Shown here one piece after another: positions 35,721-43,821 of a stretch of DNA of 46,583 bases. The position numbers were made by a program, and so were the translations under genes. This DNA comes from Saprospiraceae bacterium (GTDB lineage: Bacteria; Bacteroidota; Bacteroidia; Chitinophagales; Saprospiraceae). The notes under the pieces are model-generated. The model was not told where the DNA came from, searched no databases, and was given only the letters and a program-made list of their open reading frames with translations. The stretch covers positions 1-46,583 of the forward strand of contig JARGNR010000050.1 in assembly GCA_029212405.1 (NCBI GenBank), written 5' to 3'. Numbering within the stretch: position 1 is the stretch's first letter; each line of letters starts with the position of its first letter.

Positions 35721-38700
35721 TTAATTCAACTTGTACGGAAGTCCCAATTCTTCAATGGCTTGGACAAATTCAAAATTAGCATTTACTTTTTTGCCCGCTG
35801 AAATCAAATCCAACATCATGTCTTCCTCTCGATCTACAATTTTAAACTTCAAGTGATGCTTGCCTTCATATTCTTCACATAGATTTATCACGGCATTCAC
35901 CAAATCGGCATTCATTTGTTCAAAAGGAAGTTTTATGGTGACGGATTTTGTCAACAATTGTCCGACCGTATCCAACATCTTGATTTCTTTCGCTTTGAAG
36001 AACAATCGATCTCCGCTATACCCCTTTTGATTTACTCCTTCTATATACAATACCTTACCATTCGTGACCAAACTTTTCCATTTTTCGCACTGCTCATTGT
36101 AAAGATTGATCTGGAGTGAACCTCGATAATCTTGAATGGTAAAACGTGCATAAGACGTTCCTCGCTGTGAAATTCCCACCATAGATTCGGTAACAATTCC
36201 CGCCACTTTGACCAATGCATTTTCAGTTCGTTCTACTACATCCAATGGGTGAGTCGTAAAGTTTTTTAGTTCCAACTTATAATCATCCAGCGGGTGTCCA
36301 CTGATATAGATTCCCGTCACCTGTTTTTCCTTTTCCAGCTTGATCATTTGATCCCATTCCGGAAGTGCTTCGAATTTCGGTTCATCGATCAACATATCTG
36401 GGGAATCTCCAAATAAAGAGACCGCATTTTGCTCTTTTTGCATCTGAAATGCATTCCCATATTTGACCAATTGTTCAATTACAGTGGCATAACTTTTTGA
36501 CGGTTGGAAGTACGTCGCACGAGAGTATTGAAACTCATCAAATGCACCTCCTAATATTAAACTTTCAAGACTTTTTTTGTTGACGGACCGTAAATTCAAT
36601 CGTTGCATTAATCCCAACACTGTTTCGAATTTTCCACCTTCACTTCGCTCTCTTAAAATTTCTTCTACAGGTCCTTCTCCTACTCCTTTTAAAGCAGATA
36701 GTCCAAATCGAATGTTCCCTTCTTTATCGGCGGTGAACACCATGAAAGATTCATTGATGCTTGGTCCTTGAACTAGAATGCCCATCCGTTTGCACTCTCT
36801 CAAAAAGAAGTTCAATTTGGAGATGTCACTCTTATTGTGATTCAACACCGAAGCCATAAACTCACTTGGATAATGTGCTTTTAGGTATGCGGTTTGGAAA
36901 GCAACAAAAGCATAGCAAGTAGAATGCGATTTATTAAAGGCATAAGAAGCAAAGGCTTCCCAATCTTTCCAAACCTTCTCTACGATCTCCTTGTCGTGTC
37001 CATTTTTTTCACACCCTTCCAAGAATTTGGGCCACATTTGATCAATGAGCTTCTTTTTCTTTTTACCCATGGCTTTTCGAAGCATATCCGCTTCACCTTT
37101 GGTAAAATTGGCCAGTTTTTGGGAAAGCAACATCACTTGCTCCTGATAGACTGTAATTCCGTAGGTCTCCGACAGATACTCTTCCATATCTGCCAAGTCA
37201 TAGGTGATTTCCTGCTTGCCGTGTTTCCGGTCAATAAAATCAGGTATGTATTGCAACGGACCTGGTCGGTAGAGTGCATTCATGGCGATGAGATCTCCAA
37301 AAACGGAAGGTTTCAGGCCTTGAAGGTGCTTTTGCATCCCGGGGGATTCATATTGGAATACACCAATGGTCTCTCCACGCTGAAACAACTCATAGGTAAT
37401 TTCATCATCGAGGGGGAAGTCATCGGGTATAAGGTCCACATCTTTGTTCTCTTTGACCATTTTTACCGCATCCTTGATAATAGTCAAGGTCCGAAGTCCC
37501 AAGAAATCCATTTTGAGCAACCCGGCATCTTCAGCAACACTGTTGTCAAATTGAGAAACGAGCAATTCAGAATCTTTGGCGACGGTTACGGGGACATAGT
37601 TGGTGATATCATCCGGAGTGATCACCACACCACAAGCATGGATTCCCGTATTCCGAATCGATCCTTCCAATTTTTTTGCGGTTCGGATCATTTCACCGAT
37701 TTGGTCATCTCCCTCGGCTAATTTTCGAAATTTGTAGGCTAGTTCTTTATCGTCGGAATTTAAGTTACCCTTGAGTTTTTCTGCGATGTCATTCGGCGCC
37801 AATACATCTCTCAATTTAGCCCCAAGTGCCAATGGGAAGGTCTTGGTCACATCGATCACCTCATTCAAAGGCACTTGCATCACCCGTCCAACATCTTTAA
37901 TCGAACTTTTGGCGGCCATGGTACCATAGGTAATGATTTGAGCCACTTGATTTTTTCCATATTTATCGATAACATAATCAATAACGGCACCTCGACCTTC
38001 ATCGTCAAAATCAATATCAATATCGGGCATGGACACCCTTTCTGGGTTCAGAAACCGCTCAAAAAGTAAATCGTATTTGATGGGATCAATATTGGTGATT
38101 CCCAAACAATACGCTACGGCTGAACCAGCGGCGGATCCTCTACCGGGACCTACAGATACACCCATTCGACGGGCCTCCGTAGTGAAGTCCTGTACAATTA
38201 AGAAATACCCAGGATACCCAGAATTATTAATTACAGAAAGCTCAAATCGTAATCGCTCTTCTATTTCTGCAGTGATTAATGGATACCGCTTTTTTGCTCC
38301 TTCAAATGTCAAATACTCGAGGTATTCGGGTTGAGTTTTGAATTCTGGAGGCATCGGAAAATTAGGGAGCAATACATCTCTGGCCAACTCTAATGTGTCC
38401 ACTTTGTCCGCTATCTCTATGGTATTTTCTAGCGCATACGGAACGTCACCAAATATAGCTTCCATCTCATGCTTCTTCTTAAAATAAAAGTCAGACGATG
38501 GGAATTTAAATCTTTTTTCATCGGTCAAATAGGAAGCAGTATTGACACATAATAAGATGTCGTGCGGTTGCCAGTCGTCCTCTTCTACATAGTGACTATC
38601 ATTGGTAGCGATTACTTTTACATTATGTTTTTGTGCAAATCCTAGCAATACTTGATTTACATCTTCTTGGCTCATGCCCGTATTGTCAATCTCATCCAGT

Positions 38701-39248
38701 CCACGATGTCGCTGCAATTCGATATAAAAGTCATCGCCAAAAATATTCAACCACCATTTAAGCTCTTCTTCTGCTTTTTCGAAGTCACCCGTAAGTATGG
38801 TTTGTGGTATGATGGCACCAATACAACAAGAAGTCACAATCAATCCCTCGTGATAACGCTCGATTAATTCCTTGTCGATTCTTGGGAATTTACCATATAG
38901 GCCTTCAATAAAGCCAAGCGAACAAAGCTTACATAAATTTTCATACCCTGTTCTGTTTTTGGCCAACATGAGTTGGTGGTATCGCTTATCTTTTTCTCCT
39001 TTTGATTTGATGAAAGAGCGCTTATGTCGATCTTCTACCATATAAAACTCACAACCTACAATCGGTTTAATCCCTCTTTTTGTAGCTTCTGCCACAAACT
39101 TGAATGCTCCATACATATTCCCATGGTCGGTCATAGCCACGGCGGTTTGGCCATCGGCTTTTGCCTTATCCATCATGGAACCAATCTCTGAAGCTCCATC
39201 CAGTAAGGAATATTGAGTATGACAATGAAGGTGATTAAAATCTGGCAT
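35721..39248 (-). CDS. dnaE: DNA polymerase III alpha subunit
   Basis: Predicted 1175-aa replicative polymerase. N-terminal PHP domain with HLHCHTQYSLLDGASEIG (from residue 6), MTDHGNMYG and NDSHYV; C-family polymerase palm with GPGRGSAAGSAVAYCLGI and PDIDIDFDDEGRG at about 408-420 (metal-binding aspartates), DFLGLRTLTIIKD, ALYRPGPLQYIPDFIDRKHG and the AFNKSHSTCYAFVAFQTAYL helix; helix-hairpin-helix region GLSALKGVGEGPVEEIL; and an OB-fold (VKVAGIVTESMVGISQRGTS) at about 1009-1060. Length and order are those of DnaE1. ATG 39248 gives the canonical MPDFNHLHCHT start, with a -7 box 42 nt upstream. Acts in chromosomal replication. Confidence 0.97.
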   Translation of the reverse strand: MPDFNHLHCHTQYSLLDGASEIGSMMDKAKADGQTAVAMTDHGNMYGAFKFVAEATKRGIKPIVGCEFYMVEDRHKRSFIKSKGEKDKRYHQLMLAKNRTGYENLCKLCSLGFIEGLYGKFPRIDKELIERYHEGLIVTSCCIGAIIPQTILTGDFEKAEEELKWWLNIFGDDFYIELQRHRGLDEIDNTGMSQEDVNQVLLGFAQKHNVKVIATNDSHYVEEDDWQPHDILLCVNTASYLTDEKRFKFPSSDFYFKKKHEMEAIFGDVPYALENTIEIADKVDTLELARDVLLPNFPMPPEFKTQPEYLEYLTFEGAKKRYPLITAEIEERLRFELSVINNSGYPGYFLIVQDFTTEARRMGVSVGPGRGSAAGSAVAYCLGITNIDPIKYDLLFERFLNPERVSMPDIDIDFDDEGRGAVIDYVIDKYGKNQVAQIITYGTMAAKSSIKDVGRVMQVPLNEVIDVTKTFPLALGAKLRDVLAPNDIAEKLKGNLNSDDKELAYKFRKLAEGDDQIGEMIRTAKKLEGSIRNTGIHACGVVITPDDITNYVPVTVAKDSELLVSQFDNSVAEDAGLLKMDFLGLRTLTIIKDAVKMVKENKDVDLIPDDFPLDDEITYELFQRGETIGVFQYESPGMQKHLQGLKPSVFGDLIAMNALYRPGPLQYIPDFIDRKHGKQEITYDLADMEEYLSETYGITVYQEQVMLLSQKLANFTKGEADMLRKAMGKKKKKLIDQMWPKFLEGCEKNGHDKEIVEKVWKDWEAFASYAFNKSHSTCYAFVAFQTAYLKAHYPSEFMASVLNHNKSDISKLNFFLRECKRMGILVQGPSINESFMVFTADKEGNIRFGLSALKGVGEGPVEEILRERSEGGKFETVLGLMQRLNLRSVNKKSLESLILGGAFDEFQYSRATYFQPSKSYATVIEQLVKYGNAFQMQKEQNAVSLFGDSPDMLIDEPKFEALPEWDQMIKLEKEKQVTGIYISGHPLDDYKLELKNFTTHPLDVVERTENALVKVAGIVTESMVGISQRGTSYARFTIQDYRGSLQINLYNEQCEKWKSLVTNGKVLYIEGVNQKGYSGDRLFFKAKEIKMLDTVGQLLTKSVTIKLPFEQMNADLVNAVINLCEEYEGKHHLKFKIVDREEDMMLDLISAGKKVNANFEFVQAIEELGLPYKLN

Positions 39249-39588
39249 CTAAAATATTTACGGTGGTGGTGTCAAAATATGTGTGCGAACAAAGATAAAG
39301 GATACTTAAAATATAAGGGGTAGAAAACACATATATTATTTTTAATATAATGAGAAGCGTCTTCCTATCTATCCTTTGCTTGTTCAGTACCGTTAGATTT
39401 ATTGTCGATTAAGGTGTGAAAATAAACTTGGCAGAGGTGTTTGGAATGGGAGCAGAAGGTTTTGAAGACCACAAATGTTAAAAGGGGTTTTTCCTGTTAG
39501 TACTAGGAAATTCCCTAAGATTTGACGGTTTAATATAATACCTTTTAAAGATATAGTATCTTACCATGAAACAAAATAAAAAATCGCA
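39249..39588. other. Intergenic region upstream of dnaE
   Basis: 340 bp between divergent dnaE and the gene at 39589. It holds the dnaE -7 box (39290-39297) and an imperfect hairpin, GGGGTTTTTCCT (39484-39495) with AGGAAATTCCC (39505-39515), 9-nt loop with a TAGTACTA palindrome at its base. No clear promoter for the gene at 39589 was found. Nothing else seen. Confidence 0.45.
39290..39297 (-). promoter_or_regulatory. -7 box of dnaE
   Basis: TATCTTTG on the minus strand matches TAnnTTTG, 41 nt before the ATG. No clear -33 TTTG. Confidence 0.45.
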
Positions 39589-40155
39589 ATGGACAATTTA
39601 ACCGCAGAAAACCTACTACCCTTTGTTATTGGTGTTTTGGTAGGAGGAGTTATTTATTATTTTATTTGTAGAGCGCAGAGTGCCGTGCCTACAGCAGGTT
39701 TAAGTGATAAGCTAATTTCTAATATGGAAGCTTTGAGTATCATTCATAATTATCAAGCTACTGCTCCAGATAATACAGCGAGTGGTCATCTTGATTTAGG
39801 AGTGTTGTTGGCCTATATAGATGCAGCTAAAACACAATGTACTGCTGTTGGTAAGGATCTCTCCGGTTTAGAATATTATTTTGCTAAATACAATAACGAT
39901 GCAAACAATGGTAATCGGCCTACAATTGTAATGTATCCCACTTATTTTGATGGTCAAGATCAATCAGGGAATGATTTACATATACCTTTTGATCCGTTTA
40001 TTTCCACAACTGGTCACCCAATGAAAGTAAAGGATATGAGTGATCAATATATTGCTGATGCTACCGATGCAGCTCGGAAATCAAGTTTTTATACGAGTGT
40101 ACATGCATTGAATAGATCGAACATGTCCCCACCCAATCCTCCATTAACGTTGTAG
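39589..40155 (+). CDS. Membrane-anchored protein of unknown function
   Basis: Predicted 188-aa protein, not recognised. One N-terminal membrane helix at about 9-27 (LLPFVIGVLVGGVIYYFIC) anchors a soluble domain that is probably outside the cytoplasm or cytosolic depending on orientation. The soluble part contains YIDAAKTQCTAVGKDLSG, RPTIVMYPTYFDGQ and a proline-rich end (NMSPPNPPLTL). It stands 10 nt before the seven-helix protein gene, so it likely belongs to the same transcript as the split two-component system. Confidence 0.5.
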   Translation: MDNLTAENLLPFVIGVLVGGVIYYFICRAQSAVPTAGLSDKLISNMEALSIIHNYQATAPDNTASGHLDLGVLLAYIDAAKTQCTAVGKDLSGLEYYFAKYNNDANNGNRPTIVMYPTYFDGQDQSGNDLHIPFDPFISTTGHPMKVKDMSDQYIADATDAARKSSFYTSVHALNRSNMSPPNPPLTL

Positions 40156-40165
40156 AACCAAAAAA

Positions 40166-40804
40166 ATGGAAGTACAAGATGTTCTACGGAATAGTGTGTT
40201 GGTATTTGAGTGTTTGGCTTTGTTGGCTGGTCTATTCTATTATAAAAAGTATTGGGAGAGTCCAAGTAAGTGGGTATTGATCTATTTATTTTTTGTGGTG
40301 ACAGTAGAAATCATGGGATTAAAAATGGCGCACGATCAATGGATGTACAACATCTTGGGATTGATGGAGTTGTTGGTTTTTTCTTATGTGTTTTACTGTT
40401 CGGTCACAGAACCAAAATCTAAGCGGATAATTCTGTGGGCATGTTTGGTGAGTGTATTGTATTTAATAATAGATGGTTTGTTTATTACTAAGTCGTTTCT
40501 GGTCTTTTTATCCTATGCTTTTGGATTTATCAGTTTGGGCATATCCTTGATTTGTTTTGTATTTTTATTTGAAATGACCAAGACCGAACGGGTGTTGTAT
40601 CAAAATAGGGTCTTATTGTTTTGGGTGGTGATTGGATTATTGACGTTCCATCTATGCAATTTGCCGGTAACGGTATTGACAAATCAATTGTTGGAAATTG
40701 GAAATTTTGAAAATATCATCACTATTCAATCCGTAGCGAGTTTGGTGATGTATACGTGTTTTATAATCGGATTTGTATGGAGTCACCGGAAGTACAATAT
40801 TTAA
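40166..40804 (+). CDS. Seven-helix membrane protein, putative sensor part of a split kinase
   Basis: Predicted 212-aa protein with seven hydrophobic segments at about 9-26, 36-53, 61-80, 89-107, 113-137, 149-170 and 183-205 and very short loops; no soluble domain. Not matched to a named family. The histidine kinase gene starts inside its last 28 nt (ATG 40777), in another frame, which means tight coupling. The kinase itself has almost no sensor region, so I infer this protein is the membrane sensor or receptor for it. Alternatively it may be a transporter or a structural membrane partner. Confidence 0.6.
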   Translation: MEVQDVLRNSVLVFECLALLAGLFYYKKYWESPSKWVLIYLFFVVTVEIMGLKMAHDQWMYNILGLMELLVFSYVFYCSVTEPKSKRIILWACLVSVLYLIIDGLFITKSFLVFLSYAFGFISLGISLICFVFLFEMTKTERVLYQNRVLLFWVVIGLLTFHLCNLPVTVLTNQLLEIGNFENIITIQSVASLVMYTCFIIGFVWSHRKYNI

Positions 40805-41565
40805 TATTTTTATTCAGCATTGCCTTGGGGGGGACTGTGGTATCGCTGGTGATATTGATCTCCTACATGCAAAAGAAGAAGACAGAATTTATTCTAGATA
40901 GAGAGCGAGAAAAAGCAAAATTTGAAGAGCAGTTGTTAAAGGCGGAGGTGGAGATCACGGAGCAAAACTTGAAAAATATCAGTTGGGAGTTGCACGATAA
41001 TATTGGACAATTGTTGTCTGTGGCCTCAATGGAAACGAAAATGCTGATGCAGCAAGATTCCATTTCAAAGGAACAGCTGGAGGAGGTGGTCCAGGTAATT
41101 GGGCAGAGCATTGCACAGGTGAGAGGATTGTCCAAGACGTTGAATTCGGATATGATCAAGAAGTTGGGCTTAAAGGATGCTATACAAAATGAGTTTGATC
41201 GTCTCAACAGAATTGGTCTATTACAAACATTTTTAGAGTTTAATGATGAAGTTGTAATAGATGATCGAAAAGAAATTATTATTTTTAGGATGCTGCAAGA
41301 GTTTATTTCCAATGTAATCAAGCATGCACAAGCATCTGAGCTGAAAATTAGTGTTAAGAATACTCAGGGCATCGTTCAAATTGAAGCCAGTGACAACGGA
41401 ATTGGGTTTGATATAGAAAAGGTGGAGGCCAGTAACGGATTATTAAATCTGGAAAGTAGGGCCAAGATGATATCAGGAGATTTTTCATTGAATTCGACAC
41501 TCGGAAAAGGTACAGTGATGCATGTATCATTTGACAATAAAATTTCAGATCATGAAGAAGCATAA
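40777..41565 (+). CDS. Short histidine kinase (HisKA_3), one membrane helix
   Basis: Predicted 262-aa kinase. One membrane helix at about 8-31 (LIFLFSIALGGTVVSLVILI), a coiled coil (LDREREKAKFEEQLLKAEVE), a HisKA_3 dimer/phosphoacceptor domain with His73 in ISWELHDNIGQLLS, and a HATPase with a degenerate N box (EFISNVIKHAQASEL) and G1 (DNGIGFD) followed by GKGTVMHVSF. No sensor domain. ATG 40777 is chosen: the frame is open from GTG 40756 but that adds only seven residues. Overlaps the seven-helix gene (28 nt) and the response regulator gene (14 nt). Cognate partner is the regulator at 41552. Confidence 0.85.
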   Translation: MESPEVQYLIFLFSIALGGTVVSLVILISYMQKKKTEFILDREREKAKFEEQLLKAEVEITEQNLKNISWELHDNIGQLLSVASMETKMLMQQDSISKEQLEEVVQVIGQSIAQVRGLSKTLNSDMIKKLGLKDAIQNEFDRLNRIGLLQTFLEFNDEVVIDDRKEIIIFRMLQEFISNVIKHAQASELKISVKNTQGIVQIEASDNGIGFDIEKVEASNGLLNLESRAKMISGDFSLNSTLGKGTVMHVSFDNKISDHEEA

Positions 41566-42190
41566 AATTGTAATTGTAGACGATCATTTGTTGTTTTCCA
41601 ATTCGCTCAAAAAACTGATTGAGGGCTTCGCAGATTATGAAGTGACCAAACAGATGAGTAATGGCCGAGAGTTGATTGCTTATCTTGGAAAAGAATCTTC
41701 CCCTCCAGATTTGGTGTTATTGGACGTTAAGATGCCTGTCATGGATGGAAAGGAAACCATGGAATACATCTCCATCCATTTTCCTAATGTGAATGTATTG
41801 GTCTTGTCCATGGACGATGATGAAGCTACCATCATCTATATGTTGCGGAAAGGAGCAAAGGGATACATCTTGAAGGACATCGATCCTGAAAAATTCAAAG
41901 AAGCGGTAGAGAATGTATTGCACCGTGGATTTTATCATTCTGAACGGGTTAGTGCGGTCCTCTTAGGAGAGATCAACAAGGGAGCAAATGAAGCTCAGCT
42001 CAGTGACCGCGAATTGGTATTTCTGGACTTGGTTTGCTCAGATAAGACATACAAAGAGATTGCTGGCGAAATGTACTTGAGTCCCAAAACCATCGATGGT
42101 TATCGTGCGAATCTGTTTAAAAAGCTCAATGTGAAAAGTAGGGTAGGGTTGGCCATGTATGCGATAAAGAATGGGTTGGTGAATATTTGA
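41552..42190 (+). CDS. NarL/LuxR-type response regulator
   Basis: Predicted 212-aa response regulator from ATG 41552. Receiver domain with Asp10/Asp11, phospho-acceptor Asp58 (LVLLDVKMPVMDG), Ser in VLSMDDD and Lys in YILKDID; LuxR-type helix-turn-helix at about 147-205 (LSDRELVFLDLVCSD, SPKTIDGYRANLFKKLNVKS). It overlaps the kinase gene by 14 nt and closes the four-gene run. The target genes are not apparent; no palindrome was recognised in front of 39589. Confidence 0.9.
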   Translation: MKKHKIVIVDDHLLFSNSLKKLIEGFADYEVTKQMSNGRELIAYLGKESSPPDLVLLDVKMPVMDGKETMEYISIHFPNVNVLVLSMDDDEATIIYMLRKGAKGYILKDIDPEKFKEAVENVLHRGFYHSERVSAVLLGEINKGANEAQLSDRELVFLDLVCSDKTYKEIAGEMYLSPKTIDGYRANLFKKLNVKSRVGLAMYAIKNGLVNI

Positions 42191-42346
42191 TCGCACATAA
42201 GATCAAGGTATTTGAGTATTAATTGGATACTAAATTAAGGAAGCTGAGTTGATCTAAAATTGAGCTTTTTCTAAGTGAAAGCGCGATGGGAAAGTCGCTA
42301 CACTGTGGGTGGTGGAAGCTGCATTTAGTAGCATAGCCTTTTTAAC

Positions 42347-42410
42347 GACTTGATTTCTTTGGTTCGTTTCTTCATCAAGGCAGAAATGAAAGCCCGTCCT
42401 GGCGAAGGAC
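42347..42410. repeat. Dispersed intergenic element, copy B
   Basis: In the 569-bp gap 42191-42759. CTTGATTTCTTTGGTTCGTT (from 42349) ends in ATCAAG at 42374-42379, so CTTGAT pairs with ATCAAG around the conserved TTTGGTTCGTTT core; the 5-bp hairpin GTCCT-ggcga-AGGAC follows at 42396-42410. Same build as the copy at 33829-33937, with arms that differ in sequence but still pair. The rest of the gap contains no gene that I can see; it includes short A/T-rich stretches and the tRNA promoter. Confidence 0.5.
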
Positions 42411-42709
42411 CATACTTGATTGAAAATCAATACCCCTTATTTAGGTGAAAATAGAATTACATGGGGTAATCGTTCAGAAGTAATAGGTTTAAGAATATTG
42501 AAATATAAGGATATTTGCTTTTGGTGAATATCCCTACACTAAATTTTAGTAAAATTGAAGTTTGAAAGGGAATCCATAATTAAAGAAAAATGTTTTAATT
42601 GGATGTTAAGTCAAGCCCTTTGGCATATGAAAATCATTCTTTAAACCAAAGAATATCAATCGGATAGATAAAATGTAGAATCGAGATCAAATATTTTAAA
42701 TTATAATAC

Positions 42710-42739
42710 TTGCAAATACATAGAATATAGTTACTTTTG
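42710..42739 (+). promoter_or_regulatory. Promoter of the tRNA gene
   Basis: -33 TTG at 42710-42712 and -7 TACTTTTG (42732-42739, TAnnTTTG consensus) with 19 bp between, and 20 nt from the box to the first base of the tRNA. The best-formed promoter in the window. Confidence 0.65.
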
Positions 42740-42759
42740 CATCCGCTAATATAGCAATC

Positions 42760-42833
42760 GGGCCTATAGCTCAGTTGGTTAGAGCATCTGACTCATAATC
42801 AGAGGGTCTGGGGTTCAAGTCCCTGTGGGCCCA
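42760..42833 (+). tRNA. tRNA with CAT anticodon (Ile2 or Met)
   Basis: A 74-nt cloverleaf: acceptor stem GGGCCTA/TGGGCCC, D arm GCTC-AGTTGGTTA-GAGC, anticodon arm TCTGA-CTCATAA-TCAGA (anticodon CAT), variable loop GGGTC, T arm with loop TTCAAGT, discriminator A. The 3' CCA is not encoded (CCC follows the A). CAT anticodons occur in initiator Met, elongator Met and the Ile tRNA modified to lysidine by TilS. Paired position 1-72 excludes an initiator. C4-G69 and C5-G68 are present, as in E. coli tRNA-Ile2 and not in its elongator Met, so I lean to Ile(k2CAU), but not firmly. Confidence 0.85.
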
Positions 42834-42843
42834 CCCAGATTTT

Positions 42844-42871
42844 AAAGGGGTTTCGAGAGAAACCCCTTTTT
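42844..42871 (+). terminator. Intrinsic terminator of the tRNA
   Basis: Perfect 11-bp stem AAAGGGGTTTC/GAAACCCCTTT (42844-42854, 42859-42869) with a GAGA loop, continuing in T to 42871. It follows the tRNA by 10 nt. Confidence 0.85.
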
Positions 42872-43821
42872 CTTGTCTTTCATTCTGGCATGCATTCTAG
42901 CATTCACGAGGCATGCGACAAGAATTCATATGTTTTTCTAGATTTCTCTGTTGGAATCATCCGAAATATAAGACAATTCATCTTTTTGGAGAACATAGTT
43001 TAATACTATAGTATGTCAGTATTATAAGGAATTGCCTTGTTTTTGAAGAATTCGATTTTTTCTATCTAATTCGAATTCTTTATTATTTCTATTTTTTACA
43101 TCTGATCTCTGATCATTTCGACTTTCAATTCTTCATTCTTGAAAGGTAAATTTAATCTCACTGCACCTCTTTCAATAAAAAAAATAATTAATGATTTTCA
43201 ATATGTTTTGATTGTGAGAAAACATGTTTGAGGATGGATCCAGTTCTAACAGCGGAGCTTTATCACCCTTAAAAAATCAAATTTTCGGTTGTCTTTGATC
43301 GTAAAGATCAAGCATTTTACAATACACTTATTGAATAGTATTAGTTATGAATTAAAGAGAAAACTAATTGTAAAATGATGTCCCCTTAAAAAATGTGGGG
43401 TATATTTTATGGTATTTTTCACATATGATTTTTTATATATACTCATATTGATTTTTTAATTATATGAAATTGGTCATTATATATCTTTATATAAACGAAG
43501 AAGGTAGGTATCAAATTTAGGATAAATGTTTAATGGAAATAATCTAAAGTGCTGATTACTAAAAAGATAGTAGAATTTTTACTACAAATATCAATGGAGT
43601 TTTTACTGTATATTTGTAGTGTTAAGAATTATAAACCGATATTCTATCATTCCAAAACCTAATTTAATGAACACTTTACAACCTATTATTTCTTCTTAGA
43701 GTTCTGAGTGTTATACTCTAAACGATTACAATTAAAAATTATATCATTTACATTCTGTGCTGAAACAGAGCATTAATAACTGAGTGACTCCATTCAGAAG
43801 AGTTGCTACTATATCACTTTT
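42872..43821. other. Long AT-rich non-coding region upstream of the adhesin
   Basis: About 950 bp with no open frame that I can support. Visible structure: ATACTATAGTAT palindrome in the 43000 region; a perfect 10-bp inverted repeat AAGAATTCGA/TCGAATTCTT (43046-43055, 43071-43080); CCCC/GGGG hairpin near 43381-43405; the 11-bp inverted repeat over a -7 box at 43581-43620; and leader hairpins TTAGAGT/ACTCTAA (43696-43702, 43715-43721) and TCTGT/ACAGA further on. Long structured regions like this often carry regulation of a surface protein; a small RNA is possible. Confidence 0.45.
43581..43620 (+). promoter_or_regulatory. Promoter-like box inside an 11-bp inverted repeat
   Basis: ACTACAAATAT (43581-43591) and ATATTTGTAGT (43610-43620) are perfect inverted arms with an 18-nt spacer. 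The right arm overlaps TATATTTG (43609-43616), a -7 box in the adhesin direction, leaving a leader of about 200 nt. No -33 TTTG at normal spacing. It looks like an operator overlapping a promoter. Confidence 0.4.

Noticed and set aside
39416-39481. 21-residue frame from GTG reading KINLAEVFGMGAEGFEDHKC
   Set aside because: Protein-like composition but too short and without context; could be a gene remnant, not supportable as a gene.
43600-43620. Invertible promoter (phase switch) using the inverted repeat
   Set aside because: The arms are only 18 bp apart, far too short for site-specific inversion, and no recombinase gene is near.
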